From Rhodobacteraceae bacterium Alg231-30 (lineage in GTDB: Bacteria; Pseudomonadota; Alphaproteobacteria; Rhodobacterales; Rhodobacteraceae): a stretch of DNA of 64,000 bases. The notes beneath the pieces were generated by a model. That model searched no databases and was not told the origin of the DNA. It saw nothing but the letters and a program-made list of their open reading frames with translations. Where the stretch lies: the NCBI GenBank assembly GCA_900143615.1, contig FREU01000003.1:670237-734236 (forward strand). The letters are read 5' to 3'. Of this stretch, positions 39,075 to 46,260 are shown one piece after another. Numbering within the stretch: position 1 is the first letter of the stretch; every line of letters begins with the position of its first letter. The position numbers were made by a program, and so were the translations under genes.

Positions 39075-39125
39075 AGGACCTGTCCTTCTAGATACGGCGC
39101 GGGTTTATCACTGCTATCGGTCACG

Positions 39126-40271
39126 TCAATGACGCTTGCCCGTCAGCCGCGCGTGTTCCTGCAGTGCAAAACGATCGGTCATACCGGCGATATAGTCCGA
39201 AACTTTCCGCGCCAACGCTTCTTCGGTCTTACAAGCTTTCAGATCGGGATGCCAGCGCTCTGGGAGCAACTTGGGTTGCGCCAAAAACAATGGAAACAAC
39301 TCATTTACGACATGGGTGACTTTCTCGCGCATGACCACAACAGAAGGTGCGCGATACATGTTTGAAAACAGAAACTTACGAATGACTTTTAAATCAGCCC
39401 ACACAGTGTCGGAAAAGCGGATCACAGGACTGCCAAGTTCGCGGATTTCCGCCACACTGGACGCACCGCTGGCATCAAGCAGCGCTTGGGATGTGTCAAT
39501 CACATCGCCGACCATCACACCAAAGACACGCCGCAATGCCTCATGTCTACGCCGGATTGGCTCAAGCCCCGGATATTGCAGATCAACCTGCGCATAAGCG
39601 TCTCCGACGATGGGCAAGCCGATCACATCTTCGTCGGTTAATAGCCCTGCACGTAATCCGTCATGCAAATCATGGTTATTGTAGGCGATATCATCCGCCA
39701 ATGCTGCGACTTGCGCCTCTGCACTCGCATGTGTGTGCAGTTCCAAATCATGAACTGCATCATAATCTGCCAGCGCATAAGGCAGTGCGCCAACCACCGG
39801 TCCATTATGTTTGGCGATGCCCTCAAGGCATTCCCACGTCAAGTTTAGTCCATCAAACCCCGCATAGTGGCGCTCAAGCGAGGTCACAATTCTGACAGCC
39901 TGCGCATTGTGGTCAAACCCGCCATAGGGTGTCATCAGCACATCCAACGCATCTTCGCCGGTATGCCCAAACGGCGTATGACCCAAATCATGCGCTAGCG
40001 CGACCGCCTCAGTTAGTGACTGATTTAGTCCCAACGCACCCGAAATGGTGCGGGCCACTTGGGCGACTTCAATCGAATGAGTTAGCCGTGTGCGAAAATA
40101 ATCACCTTCATGCTCTACAAAAACTTGTGTCTTGTGCTTGAGCCGACGAAATGCACTGGCGTGAATAATTCGATCCCGATCCCGTTGAAAACACGAGCGG
40201 AAACTGCTTTCCTCCTCCAAAAACAACCGTCCTCGGGCTGTGTCTGGATCCGAGGCATAGGGAGCTTGCAT
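39126..40271 (-). CDS. dgt: Deoxyguanosinetriphosphate triphosphohydrolase-like protein
   Basis: HD-domain enzyme that removes triphosphate from dGTP or related dNTPs. The 381-residue protein shows RDRIIHASAFRRLKHKTQVF, RLTHSIEVAQVARTI, the HD motif ALAHDLGHTPFGHTGE, and LADDIAYNNHDLHDG. Length fits the alphaproteobacterial short form. It precedes argS and is divergent from erpA by 98 bp. Confidence 0.93.
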   Translation of the reverse strand: MQAPYASDPDTARGRLFLEEESSFRSCFQRDRDRIIHASAFRRLKHKTQVFVEHEGDYFRTRLTHSIEVAQVARTISGALGLNQSLTEAVALAHDLGHTPFGHTGEDALDVLMTPYGGFDHNAQAVRIVTSLERHYAGFDGLNLTWECLEGIAKHNGPVVGALPYALADYDAVHDLELHTHASAEAQVAALADDIAYNNHDLHDGLRAGLLTDEDVIGLPIVGDAYAQVDLQYPGLEPIRRRHEALRRVFGVMVGDVIDTSQALLDASGASSVAEIRELGSPVIRFSDTVWADLKVIRKFLFSNMYRAPSVVVMREKVTHVVNELFPLFLAQPKLLPERWHPDLKACKTEEALARKVSDYIAGMTDRFALQEHARLTGKRH

Positions 40272-40369
40272 AATTGCGGTCCTTGTAGCCTGTCCTCAGT
40301 CTTTCTATATTCCAGTAACGCTCTGGAGAGAACCAGAGTTTTGCGCGAATCGAGCCTTGGAGCCATGTA

Positions 40370-40693
40370 ATGCAATTGCCACCCAAAGTGACCGAGAGAG
40401 CTTATGAGCGTTTGGCGGAAATCGGCGCGGGCGCACAGGGTCAGGCTCTGCGCGTGGCGGTCGAAGGCGGCGGGTGCTCGGGATTTCAATATGAGATCAA
40501 ACTCGACACCCAACGCGAAGACGATCTGGTGCTGGAAAAAAGTGGCGAGAAGGTTCTGGTAGACAGCGTTTCTCTGCCCTTTTTGGCCAATGCCGTCATT
40601 GATTTCTCAGAGGAATTGATCGGCGCTCGGTTTGTGATCGAAAATCCCAACGCGACCAGCTCTTGTGGATGTGGAACCAGTTTTTCGATCTAA
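40370..40693 (+). CDS. erpA: A-type iron-sulfur carrier protein ErpA/IscA
   Basis: Receives and delivers Fe-S clusters. The 107-residue protein has the three conserved cysteines Cys36 (EGGGCSGFQYE), Cys99 and Cys101 (SSCGCG). Length and sequence fit the ErpA/IscA group in the position next to dgt that is common in alphaproteobacteria. Confidence 0.93.
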   Translation: MQLPPKVTERAYERLAEIGAGAQGQALRVAVEGGGCSGFQYEIKLDTQREDDLVLEKSGEKVLVDSVSLPFLANAVIDFSEELIGARFVIENPNATSSCGCGTSFSI

Positions 40694-40711
40694 AGCAGCC
40701 GTACGCACAAT

Positions 40712-41641
40712 TTACTGACGGATCAAGCTTCGCTTTGCCGCGTCTTCTCGAAGGCGAGGCAAACGCATCCCGTCGGGCATAGCTTGGTCCAGTATCAACA
40801 CCAAACCCGACCCGATAACAAAGAAAGCCCCCAGATAGACATTGGCCGCAGGGAATTCTCCAAACAACAAAGCGCCCAGGATCACCATCCATATGAACTG
40901 CACATTCATAAGCGGCATCATTGCATAAGCCGACAAAAACCGCAGTGCCAACACCGACAGCCACCGCGCCGCAAACAAAAGAACGCCGTACCCGGCAACC
41001 CACGCCAAATCTCCCAAAGGCATCGGTTCATACTCAAACGGCAGCGCCAGCATCATACAAAGCGCAAGCGCCAGATTTGGATAAAACACCTGTGCCAGTG
41101 AATTGCTCTCAAATTTTGAAATGTAGCGCGCAAGGCAGAGCGACAGCGCCCCACAAATACATGCAATCAACGCTACGAGATGGCCTGCACTAATTTCGGA
41201 TAGCCCAGCCGGAAACAAACATACGACGCCCACAAACCCCGTGATTAACGCAGCCCATGCGATCGGGCGCACGCTTTCCCCCAATAAAGGCGCAGAAATC
41301 AATCCGGCGAACACCGGCATCAACCCGATGAAAAGAAAGACTTCAGCCAGAGGCAGCAACCGAAATGCATAAAAGAACGCGACCGAGCCTACCACAGTCA
41401 AGCCAGACCGTAGCGCCATCGCTTTCGGGCAGTTTGTAGCCAGCGTCTGTCGCCTTTGCGATGGCGCGGCACGAGCCACAACCCAGCTCAAAACAATGAC
41501 CAGAAATCCCGAAAATGCAAATAGCTGAGGCGCGGCATAGGATTGTGCAACTTGCTTGGTGATCGCATCAGCGCCCGAGATCACCAACGTATAGAGCAGC
41601 ACTAAGAATGCACCAATCAGGACCTGTCGGGGGGCAGTCAT
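40712..41641 (-). CDS. DMT-superfamily (EamA) transporter in the FTSGL-repeat operon
   Basis: The 309-residue protein has about ten transmembrane helices in two EamA halves (LIGAFLVLLYTLVISGADAI at the start; YAMMPLMNVQFIWMVILGAL in the second half). Exporters of amino acids, metabolites or nucleotides belong here. Its ATG overlaps the stop of the 359-residue protein gene by 4 bp (ATGA), so it is translated with that gene. By position it may export something made by, or with, the FTSGL-repeat protein; by family alone no peptide cargo is implied. Confidence 0.87.
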   Translation of the reverse strand: MTAPRQVLIGAFLVLLYTLVISGADAITKQVAQSYAAPQLFAFSGFLVIVLSWVVARAAPSQRRQTLATNCPKAMALRSGLTVVGSVAFFYAFRLLPLAEVFLFIGLMPVFAGLISAPLLGESVRPIAWAALITGFVGVVCLFPAGLSEISAGHLVALIACICGALSLCLARYISKFESNSLAQVFYPNLALALCMMLALPFEYEPMPLGDLAWVAGYGVLLFAARWLSVLALRFLSAYAMMPLMNVQFIWMVILGALLFGEFPAANVYLGAFFVIGSGLVLILDQAMPDGMRLPRLREDAAKRSLIRQ

Positions 41642-42717
41642 TGCACCGTATCCACACGCAAGCCAACACGCGCAAACCCTTCGAAAAATTCTTCAAACAC
41701 GTTTGTCGACGCCGCCGCCTGATCAAGGACACTCCGCGCGTTTGGGCTGAGCTCTTCCATCAAAACCTGCTGCATCGGCGCCCAGCTTGAAGAGCGTTGA
41801 GCCTCTAGTTGAAACATGATTTCAGACATCTCTCGCAACGCCCCATTGCCTAAGGTCGCCTTAAAGAAGCCCGTTCGGACTGCTGAAATCTCATTCTTAA
41901 AAGGCGCACGCCCCTGTGTCGTCAGCATCCAGTTGCAGACAAGGAACTCATGATAATCATCTTGTGAAGGGACTTGTGTACCTGTCTCAATTTCAAAGAG
42001 AGCAGTGTGCCGTATCAACCATAACTGCCAGATTTCAGGAACTGTATACCCAGCGTACCGGAGCGCAATACAGACTTCGGCCAAGAGGTCTCCATTCTGT
42101 TCCAAAAACGCAAGCAGCCCCACAAACAACAAAGACCTCTCAACTTTCGCACATAGTTGCGGGTCCTTCCGCCCATATTCTGAAAGGTAAAAAACCGTAT
42201 GGGTCAGCTCATAAGCTGCCTTTTTATTTGGCATCGCAAAGGTTTCCGCACGGCAGATAAACGCCCTTAGCCGTGCCTCCAACCCCGTGTCTTGCGGCAT
42301 TGGATCGGCATTTCGACGCAACATCAATCGACGCGCCTCCATTCGTTGCAGATCGGACAACTCTGCTTGGACCAACTCCTGTTCGGCACACCATTTCACA
42401 AGAGGTTCAGCTTTGTTTCCAGAATACCCAAGATCCTCCAGATCGAGGCAAATCGACAACAAGAAGCGATAGTATTGCGGGAAAAACTCGAGCCGTTTTT
42501 CAACACTGTCATAAAATGGCTGATACGCCTCAAGCCCTTCAGGCGTTACTGTTTGTGCACTGCATTCCAAAATGTTCAACAGTTCCGCATTTTCCTTCAA
42601 CCAAAAAACGTCGTCTCCATAACGACGCTGTCCAGCAAAGCACCGCATGAGCGCGCCGTGGCGCTCAGCGGAAGTTTGTTTTTGGGACGGGACAATTAAC
42701 TGAACAACGTTAGACAT
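41638..42717 (-). CDS. Unrecognised helical protein, partner of the FTSGL-repeat protein
   Basis: The 359-residue soluble protein has no signal peptide and no transmembrane helix. It looks almost entirely alpha-helical. Recognisable blocks are RYGDDVFWLKENAELLNILE, FFPQYYRFLLSICLDLEDLG, KAAYELTHTVFYLSEYGRKD (a possible functional His) and GDLLAEVCIALRYAGYTVPE. I know no family or catalytic motif. ATG 42717 is chosen because AAGGG lies 8 nt upstream. It follows the repeat gene by 60 bp and overlaps the transporter gene by 4 bp, so it probably acts with both, for instance as a modifier, binder or immunity protein. Confidence 0.75.
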   Translation of the reverse strand: MSNVVQLIVPSQKQTSAERHGALMRCFAGQRRYGDDVFWLKENAELLNILECSAQTVTPEGLEAYQPFYDSVEKRLEFFPQYYRFLLSICLDLEDLGYSGNKAEPLVKWCAEQELVQAELSDLQRMEARRLMLRRNADPMPQDTGLEARLRAFICRAETFAMPNKKAAYELTHTVFYLSEYGRKDPQLCAKVERSLLFVGLLAFLEQNGDLLAEVCIALRYAGYTVPEIWQLWLIRHTALFEIETGTQVPSQDDYHEFLVCNWMLTTQGRAPFKNEISAVRTGFFKATLGNGALREMSEIMFQLEAQRSSSWAPMQQVLMEELSPNARSVLDQAAASTNVFEEFFEGFARVGLRVDTVQ

Positions 42718-42777
42718 AAGAAAACCCTTACTCATAAAGCGACGCAATCCGCGCCCCGTCACACTTTTGGACACGGA

Positions 42778-43194
42778 TTAAAGACCGGACGTGAACAATT
42801 CTGCTCCTTCGCCGTCCGTGGTCTTGGCCTCATCACAAGATGCCAATCCACTTGTGAACAATTGAACAAGACCACTGGTAAACATTTGGACGTTGTCACC
42901 GGTGTCAGCATTGCCCCCTTGAGCTGCCAGCCCGCTTGTGAACATTTCTACGCCGCCACCAGAAGACATTTCTGCAGTGTCAGATGGGGCCAGCCCACTC
43001 GTGTACATCTGAACGAGACCGCTGGTGAACAGTGCGGTTGCGTCCCCGCTTTGCATTTCAGCGCCCGCTTCTGAAGCAAGACCAGACGTGAACATTTCCG
43101 TCATGTCTCCTCTGTGGAGATCGGTAGCCTCATGTCCCTTAAACTGGCGAGTGGTGGCTTCTTTAACGAGATTTGCAGATTTTTTAGCGAGCAT
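42778..43194 (-). CDS. FTSGL-repeat protein, candidate multi-core precursor peptide
   Basis: The 138-residue product starts MLAKKSANLVKEATTRQFKG, a basic charged leader of about 30 residues without signal peptide. Seven copies of [M/L][F/Y]TSGL follow at residues 34, 55, 63, 84, 104, 112 and 133, spaced 21, 8, 21, 20, 8 and 21. Two copies are close pairs joined by VQ (FTSGLVQ). Spacers are Gly/Ser/Asp/Glu-rich, with a single Cys120. The protein ends exactly with the last LFTSGL. ATG 43194 is chosen because AAAGGGG lies 8 nt upstream; an in-frame start at 43242 has no ribosome site. It could be a ribosomally made peptide precursor, a scaffold or a surface-display ligand array. No family recognised. 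Confidence 0.75.
   Translation of the reverse strand: MLAKKSANLVKEATTRQFKGHEATDLHRGDMTEMFTSGLASEAGAEMQSGDATALFTSGLVQMYTSGLAPSDTAEMSSGGGVEMFTSGLAAQGGNADTGDNVQMFTSGLVQLFTSGLASCDEAKTTDGEGAELFTSGL
42781..43095 (-). repeat. Seven-copy [M/L][F/Y]TSGL coding repeat
   Basis: In-frame amino-acid repeat inside the 42778-43194 gene. Serine codons of the seven copies are TCT, AGC, AGT, AGC, AGT, AGT and TCC, so copies differ at DNA level while the peptide is kept. Confidence 0.9.
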
Positions 43195-43254
43195 TTTTTT
43201 AACCCCTTTGATAGTTACGAACCCCTCAATGCTTGCACGCATACCTAGATTTTT

Positions 43255-43283
43255 AAAACATTTTTTCTAGCTATACGTGTCAA
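43255..43283 (-). promoter_or_regulatory. Possible promoter of the FTSGL operon
   Basis: Minus strand TTGACA (43283-43278), a 17-bp spacer, then a poor -10 TGTTTT. The start codon is 61 bp further on. The -10 is weak, so an activator may be needed. Confidence 0.35.
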
Positions 43284-43291
43284 GATTTTTT

Positions 43292-43311
43292 TCAAAACAT
43301 CAATGTTTTGA
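43292..43311. promoter_or_regulatory. 9-bp inverted repeat next to the -35 box
   Basis: TCAAAACAT-CA-ATGTTTTGA, perfect, ending 8 bp upstream of the TTGACA box of the FTSGL operon. A position suited to an activator or repressor. Confidence 0.45.
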
Positions 43312-43343
43312 CGGAACGCACGGGACTCAGAAACTTTTCCGAG

Positions 43344-43352
43344 TTATCCACA
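43344..43352 (+). promoter_or_regulatory. DnaA-box match
   Basis: TTATCCACA, exact match to the strong DnaA box. Only one copy is seen nearby, so this is not an origin. Confidence 0.3.
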
Positions 43353-43399
43353 GGCAGAAAAAATTTCCTCAATTTTGACATGTTTTTGCCACATTGAGC

Positions 43400-43439
43400 G
43401 ATGTCACATGATTCGAACGACCTCGAATCATGTGACATC
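43400..43439. repeat. 40-bp perfect inverted repeat
   Basis: Arms of 17 bp (GATGTCACATGATTCGA and its complement) around the 6-nt loop ACGACC. There is no T-run on either side, so it does not look like an intrinsic terminator. It lies 206 bp upstream of the FTSGL gene and 161 bp upstream of xth. Confidence 0.85.
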
Positions 43440-43600
43440 ACCGAAGGGAATCAGGCTACGAGACCTATTCCTCCCTTGATGCGCAGCTTTTCACGGCCGC
43501 AATTTGGCTTATGTCCCGATTAGCAACTGCATTCTTGGTTGCCCAAAACACCTTGGCAGGCGATAGGTGGCTTCTGATCACAGCAGAAAACGGGTGGCAC

Positions 43601-44380
43601 ATGAAAATCGCGACTTTCAACATCAACGGCATTAAAGCCCGCATCGACACCTTGCCGCGCTGGCTGGACGAAGCCCAACCGGATGTCGCTCTGCTGCAAG
43701 AAGTCAAATCGGTAGATGAAAACTTCCCCAGAGAGATTTTTGAGGATCGCGGCTATCAAGTAGAGACACACGGTCAAAAGAGCTTTAACGGCGTCGCTAT
43801 TCTGTCGAAACTGCCTCTGGAAGACGTCTCTCGAGGCTTGCCTGGCGATGATGAAGATGAACAAGCCCGCTACATCGAGGCAACAGTTGTTGGTAAAGCC
43901 GCAGTTCGTCTCTGCGGTCTCTATTTACCAAACGGAAATCCGACACCCGGTCCAAAGTATGAATACAAGCTTGCATGGATGAAACGTCTAGAAGCGCGTG
44001 CACGCGACCTTCTGAGCGCAGAAGAACCGTTTCTGATGGCGGGTGACTACAACGTGATCCCTCAAGACGAAGACGCGAAACGCCCTGACGTTTGGCACGA
44101 AGATGCGCTCGCGCTGCCTCAAACCCGTGGAGCGTACCGGCGCTTGCTAAACCTGGGCCTCACAGAGGCATTTCGTACACGCCACAGCGGAGCAGGTCAC
44201 TATTCCTTCTGGGACTACCAAGCAGGCGCATGGGATCGTGACGATGGCATTCGCATTGACCACTTCCTGCTTAGCCCGCAATGCGCCGATTTGCTGCGCG
44301 ATTGCCAGATCGACAAACAGGAGCGCGGCCGCAGCAAACCATCTGACCATGTCCCTGTATGGATAGATCTAGACGTCTGA
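43601..44380 (+). CDS. xth: Exodeoxyribonuclease III
   Basis: AP endonuclease/3'-5' exonuclease of base-excision repair. The 259-residue protein has MKIATFNINGIKARI, LLQEVKSVDENFP, AGDYNVIPQDEDAKRP and IDHFLLSPQC, with the SKPSDHVPVWIDL end holding the catalytic His. ATG 43601 matches the family start; a longer in-frame start at 43511 is unlikely. The stop lies inside a 24-bp palindrome shared with the convergent gene. Confidence 0.95.
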   Translation: MKIATFNINGIKARIDTLPRWLDEAQPDVALLQEVKSVDENFPREIFEDRGYQVETHGQKSFNGVAILSKLPLEDVSRGLPGDDEDEQARYIEATVVGKAAVRLCGLYLPNGNPTPGPKYEYKLAWMKRLEARARDLLSAEEPFLMAGDYNVIPQDEDAKRPDVWHEDALALPQTRGAYRRLLNLGLTEAFRTRHSGAGHYSFWDYQAGAWDRDDGIRIDHFLLSPQCADLLRDCQIDKQERGRSKPSDHVPVWIDLDV

Positions 44381-44397
44381 TCGCGCGCGATCAGACG
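44374..44397. terminator. 24-bp perfect palindrome spanning both convergent stops
   Basis: CGTCTGATCGCG followed by its exact complement. The xth TGA (44378-44380) and the monooxygenase TGA (44393-44391) both lie in the arms. Probably a bidirectional terminator without clear U-run. Confidence 0.5.
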
Positions 44398-45581
44398 ACC
44401 CGATCATTTTCGCTGGCTGTAACATCATAATGGTACAGCCAGTCAAATTGCCCGATCATCCGGCGCGGCGCTAAAACCGACCCCGTGCGCATCGCAACAT
44501 GCGCCGCCTGACGCAATGGTCCAAACCGCAAATGGTACTTCCAAGCATTTCGAGATGCCGCCTCAACTACTTTCTGCACACGTGTTTCACGGCGCTGTTG
44601 ATAAGCTTGAAGACCTGAAGCGATATCTTTTGCCCCACTTAGAGCATCCGCGAGCACCCAAGCATCCTCAATCGCCATCGCAGCACCCTGCGCCATGAAA
44701 GGTAAGGTCGGATGCGCAGCATCGCCCAGCAAAGCAGTGTTTCCACCATGCCAGGTCCGCGCAACCGGATGGCGGAACAGCCCCCAACGGCGCACCTTGG
44801 TCACCAGATCGAGGGCAGCCTTGGCCTCGCCGCCAAACTCTGAAAAGGCAGCGCGCAAGTTTTCGGGATCATCATCAATTTGCCACCCCTCTTCGGTCCA
44901 GACAGGCGTTTCCTGAACCCCAACCAGGTTCAAAATGCGCCCCTCCCTCAACGGATAGGTGACAAGATGTTTTCCGGGCCCCATATGCACACGTGCAACG
45001 TCAGGGTGGTTCACGTCATTGGGAACCGTCGCCCGCCATGCCACCTGGCGCGTAAAAAACGGTGCCGTTGTCCCATTGAGGGCAAACCGCAACTTGGAAT
45101 GCAACCCGTCCGCGCCAACCACCAAGTCGCTCTGCAGTCGAGCATCTTGCGCCATTTCCAGAACAGGAGTGTCGCCTGGGAGAATCTTCTCTACTTTTTG
45201 CAAAAGACGCACCTTCGCGCCTGCCGCGCGCGTGGCCTCTGCCAAGACATCTATTAAATCCGCGCGGTGCACAAAACAGTATCCCGACCGACCATCGGCT
45301 GAGCTCAGGTCCAATCGGCTCACCAGCCGACTGCGCCGGAAATCTCGTAGCTCTACGGCGTCAGCTTGGACGGAATTAGCCTCAAGCGCCTCACCGACGC
45401 CCAATGCGTTCAATACGACCATGGCGTTGGGACTCAGCTGCAACCCTGCTCCAACTTCCGTAATCGCAGCGGATTGTTCAAGTATCGTAACCTGCGCGCC
45501 TTTTCGAAGCAGCGCCAACGCTGCGGACAGACCGCCAATCCCTGCCCCGACGATTGTTATATTCAGTCCTGAGAGTGTCAT
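44391..45581 (-). CDS. FAD-dependent aromatic-ring monooxygenase (salicylate hydroxylase-like)
   Basis: The 396-residue flavoprotein starts MTLSGLNITIVGAGIGGLSA (FAD-binding GxGxxG), has the second FAD motif GDAAHPTLPFMAQG with AMAIEDAWVLADAL, and the DG motif VVGADGLHSKLR. The group hydroxylates aromatic acids with NAD(P)H and O2; the substrate here is not known. ATG 45581 is inside the DksA terminator region; a longer start at 45641 also exists in frame but would run through that hairpin. It lies on the same strand as dksA. Confidence 0.87.
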   Translation of the reverse strand: MTLSGLNITIVGAGIGGLSAALALLRKGAQVTILEQSAAITEVGAGLQLSPNAMVVLNALGVGEALEANSVQADAVELRDFRRSRLVSRLDLSSADGRSGYCFVHRADLIDVLAEATRAAGAKVRLLQKVEKILPGDTPVLEMAQDARLQSDLVVGADGLHSKLRFALNGTTAPFFTRQVAWRATVPNDVNHPDVARVHMGPGKHLVTYPLREGRILNLVGVQETPVWTEEGWQIDDDPENLRAAFSEFGGEAKAALDLVTKVRRWGLFRHPVARTWHGGNTALLGDAAHPTLPFMAQGAAMAIEDAWVLADALSGAKDIASGLQAYQQRRETRVQKVVEAASRNAWKYHLRFGPLRQAAHVAMRTGSVLAPRRMIGQFDWLYHYDVTASENDRVV

Positions 45582-45595
45582 TGTCTTTTTGAAAC

Positions 45596-45627
45596 AAAAA
45601 GGCGCCAAGGCGGCAAGCCCTGACGCC
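45596..45627 (-). terminator. Intrinsic terminator of dksA
   Basis: On the minus strand GGCGTCAGGGC pairs with GCCTTGGCGCC around a TTGCC loop, followed by TTTTT. Two G-T pairs. It is 27 bp after the dksA stop and 15 bp before the monooxygenase ATG. Confidence 0.75.
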
Positions 45628-45653
45628 GTTTTGTTAGTCAATCCATCTGATGT

Positions 45654-46127
45654 TTAGTCGTCACGATGAACTTTTTCACGGCGTTCGTGACGCTCCTGAG
45701 CTTCAAGGCTCATCGTCGCAATTGGACGTGCGTCCAATCGCTTGAGCGAAATCGGCTCTCCGGTCACTTCGCAATACCCGTATTCGCCCTCATCAATGCG
45801 CCGCAGAGCGGCATCAATTTTCAGGACGAGTTTGCGTTGACGATCCCGTGTGCGCAATTCTAGCGCACGATCAGTCTCCTCGCTTGCACGGTCCGCGACA
45901 TCTGGGATGTTACGTGTTCCGTCTTGCAAGCCTTCTATGGTATCGCGGCTTTCAGCCACAAGTTCACCTTTCCAACTGTGCAATTTACGACGGAAGTACT
46001 CGGTTTGCCGCTCATTCATGAACGGCTCATCTTCTGCTGGACGGTAGTCGTCGGGCAGGAACGTTTCGGCTTTCATTACTGCTCCCTCTTCGTGGTTCTT
46101 GTCCAACGTAATAGTAGTTTCAGACAT
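45654..46127 (-). CDS. dksA: RNA-polymerase-binding factor DksA, single-cysteine type
   Basis: Works with ppGpp on RNA polymerase. The 157-residue protein has the coiled-coil region and the globular domain GEYGYCEVTGEPISLKRLDA-RPIATMSLEAQERHE. Only the first of the four zinc-finger cysteines is present; the others are Thr, Ser and Ala-type residues, as in the Zn-independent DksA of Rhodobacter. Two starts have ribosome sites: ATG 46127 behind AAGGGGGG and ATG 46076 (MKAETFLPDDYRP) behind GAGGGAGC; the shorter form fits the family better. A terminator follows. Confidence 0.9.
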   Translation of the reverse strand: MSETTITLDKNHEEGAVMKAETFLPDDYRPAEDEPFMNERQTEYFRRKLHSWKGELVAESRDTIEGLQDGTRNIPDVADRASEETDRALELRTRDRQRKLVLKIDAALRRIDEGEYGYCEVTGEPISLKRLDARPIATMSLEAQERHERREKVHRDD

Positions 46128-46260
46128 GGAACCCCCCTTCACTGCGCCAGCCAATACCCCTTCGGCCGACGATTGTCACTACCCCTTAGCGGTGCATTGC
46201 GGACAAAATATGTTCAATGTAGTGTGCGCCTCGAAACAGGAGAACGGGCGGGGAACACTC

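Larger units (their letters stand above)
43195..43600. promoter_or_regulatory. AT-rich divergent control region of the FTSGL operon and xth
   Basis: About 400 bp, richer in A+T than its surroundings, with no credible gene. It contains the promoter-like box at 43278-43283, the inverted repeat 43292-43311, the DnaA-box match 43344-43352 and the 40-bp inverted repeat 43400-43439, listed separately. Confidence 0.6.

Noticed and set aside
40712-41641. Peptide export as an established role of the DMT transporter
   Set aside because: EamA proteins normally move small metabolites; peptide cargo is only a guess from position.
43344-43352. A replication origin near xth
   Set aside because: Only one DnaA box was found, with no cluster, no dnaA/dnaN/hemE/parAB neighbours.
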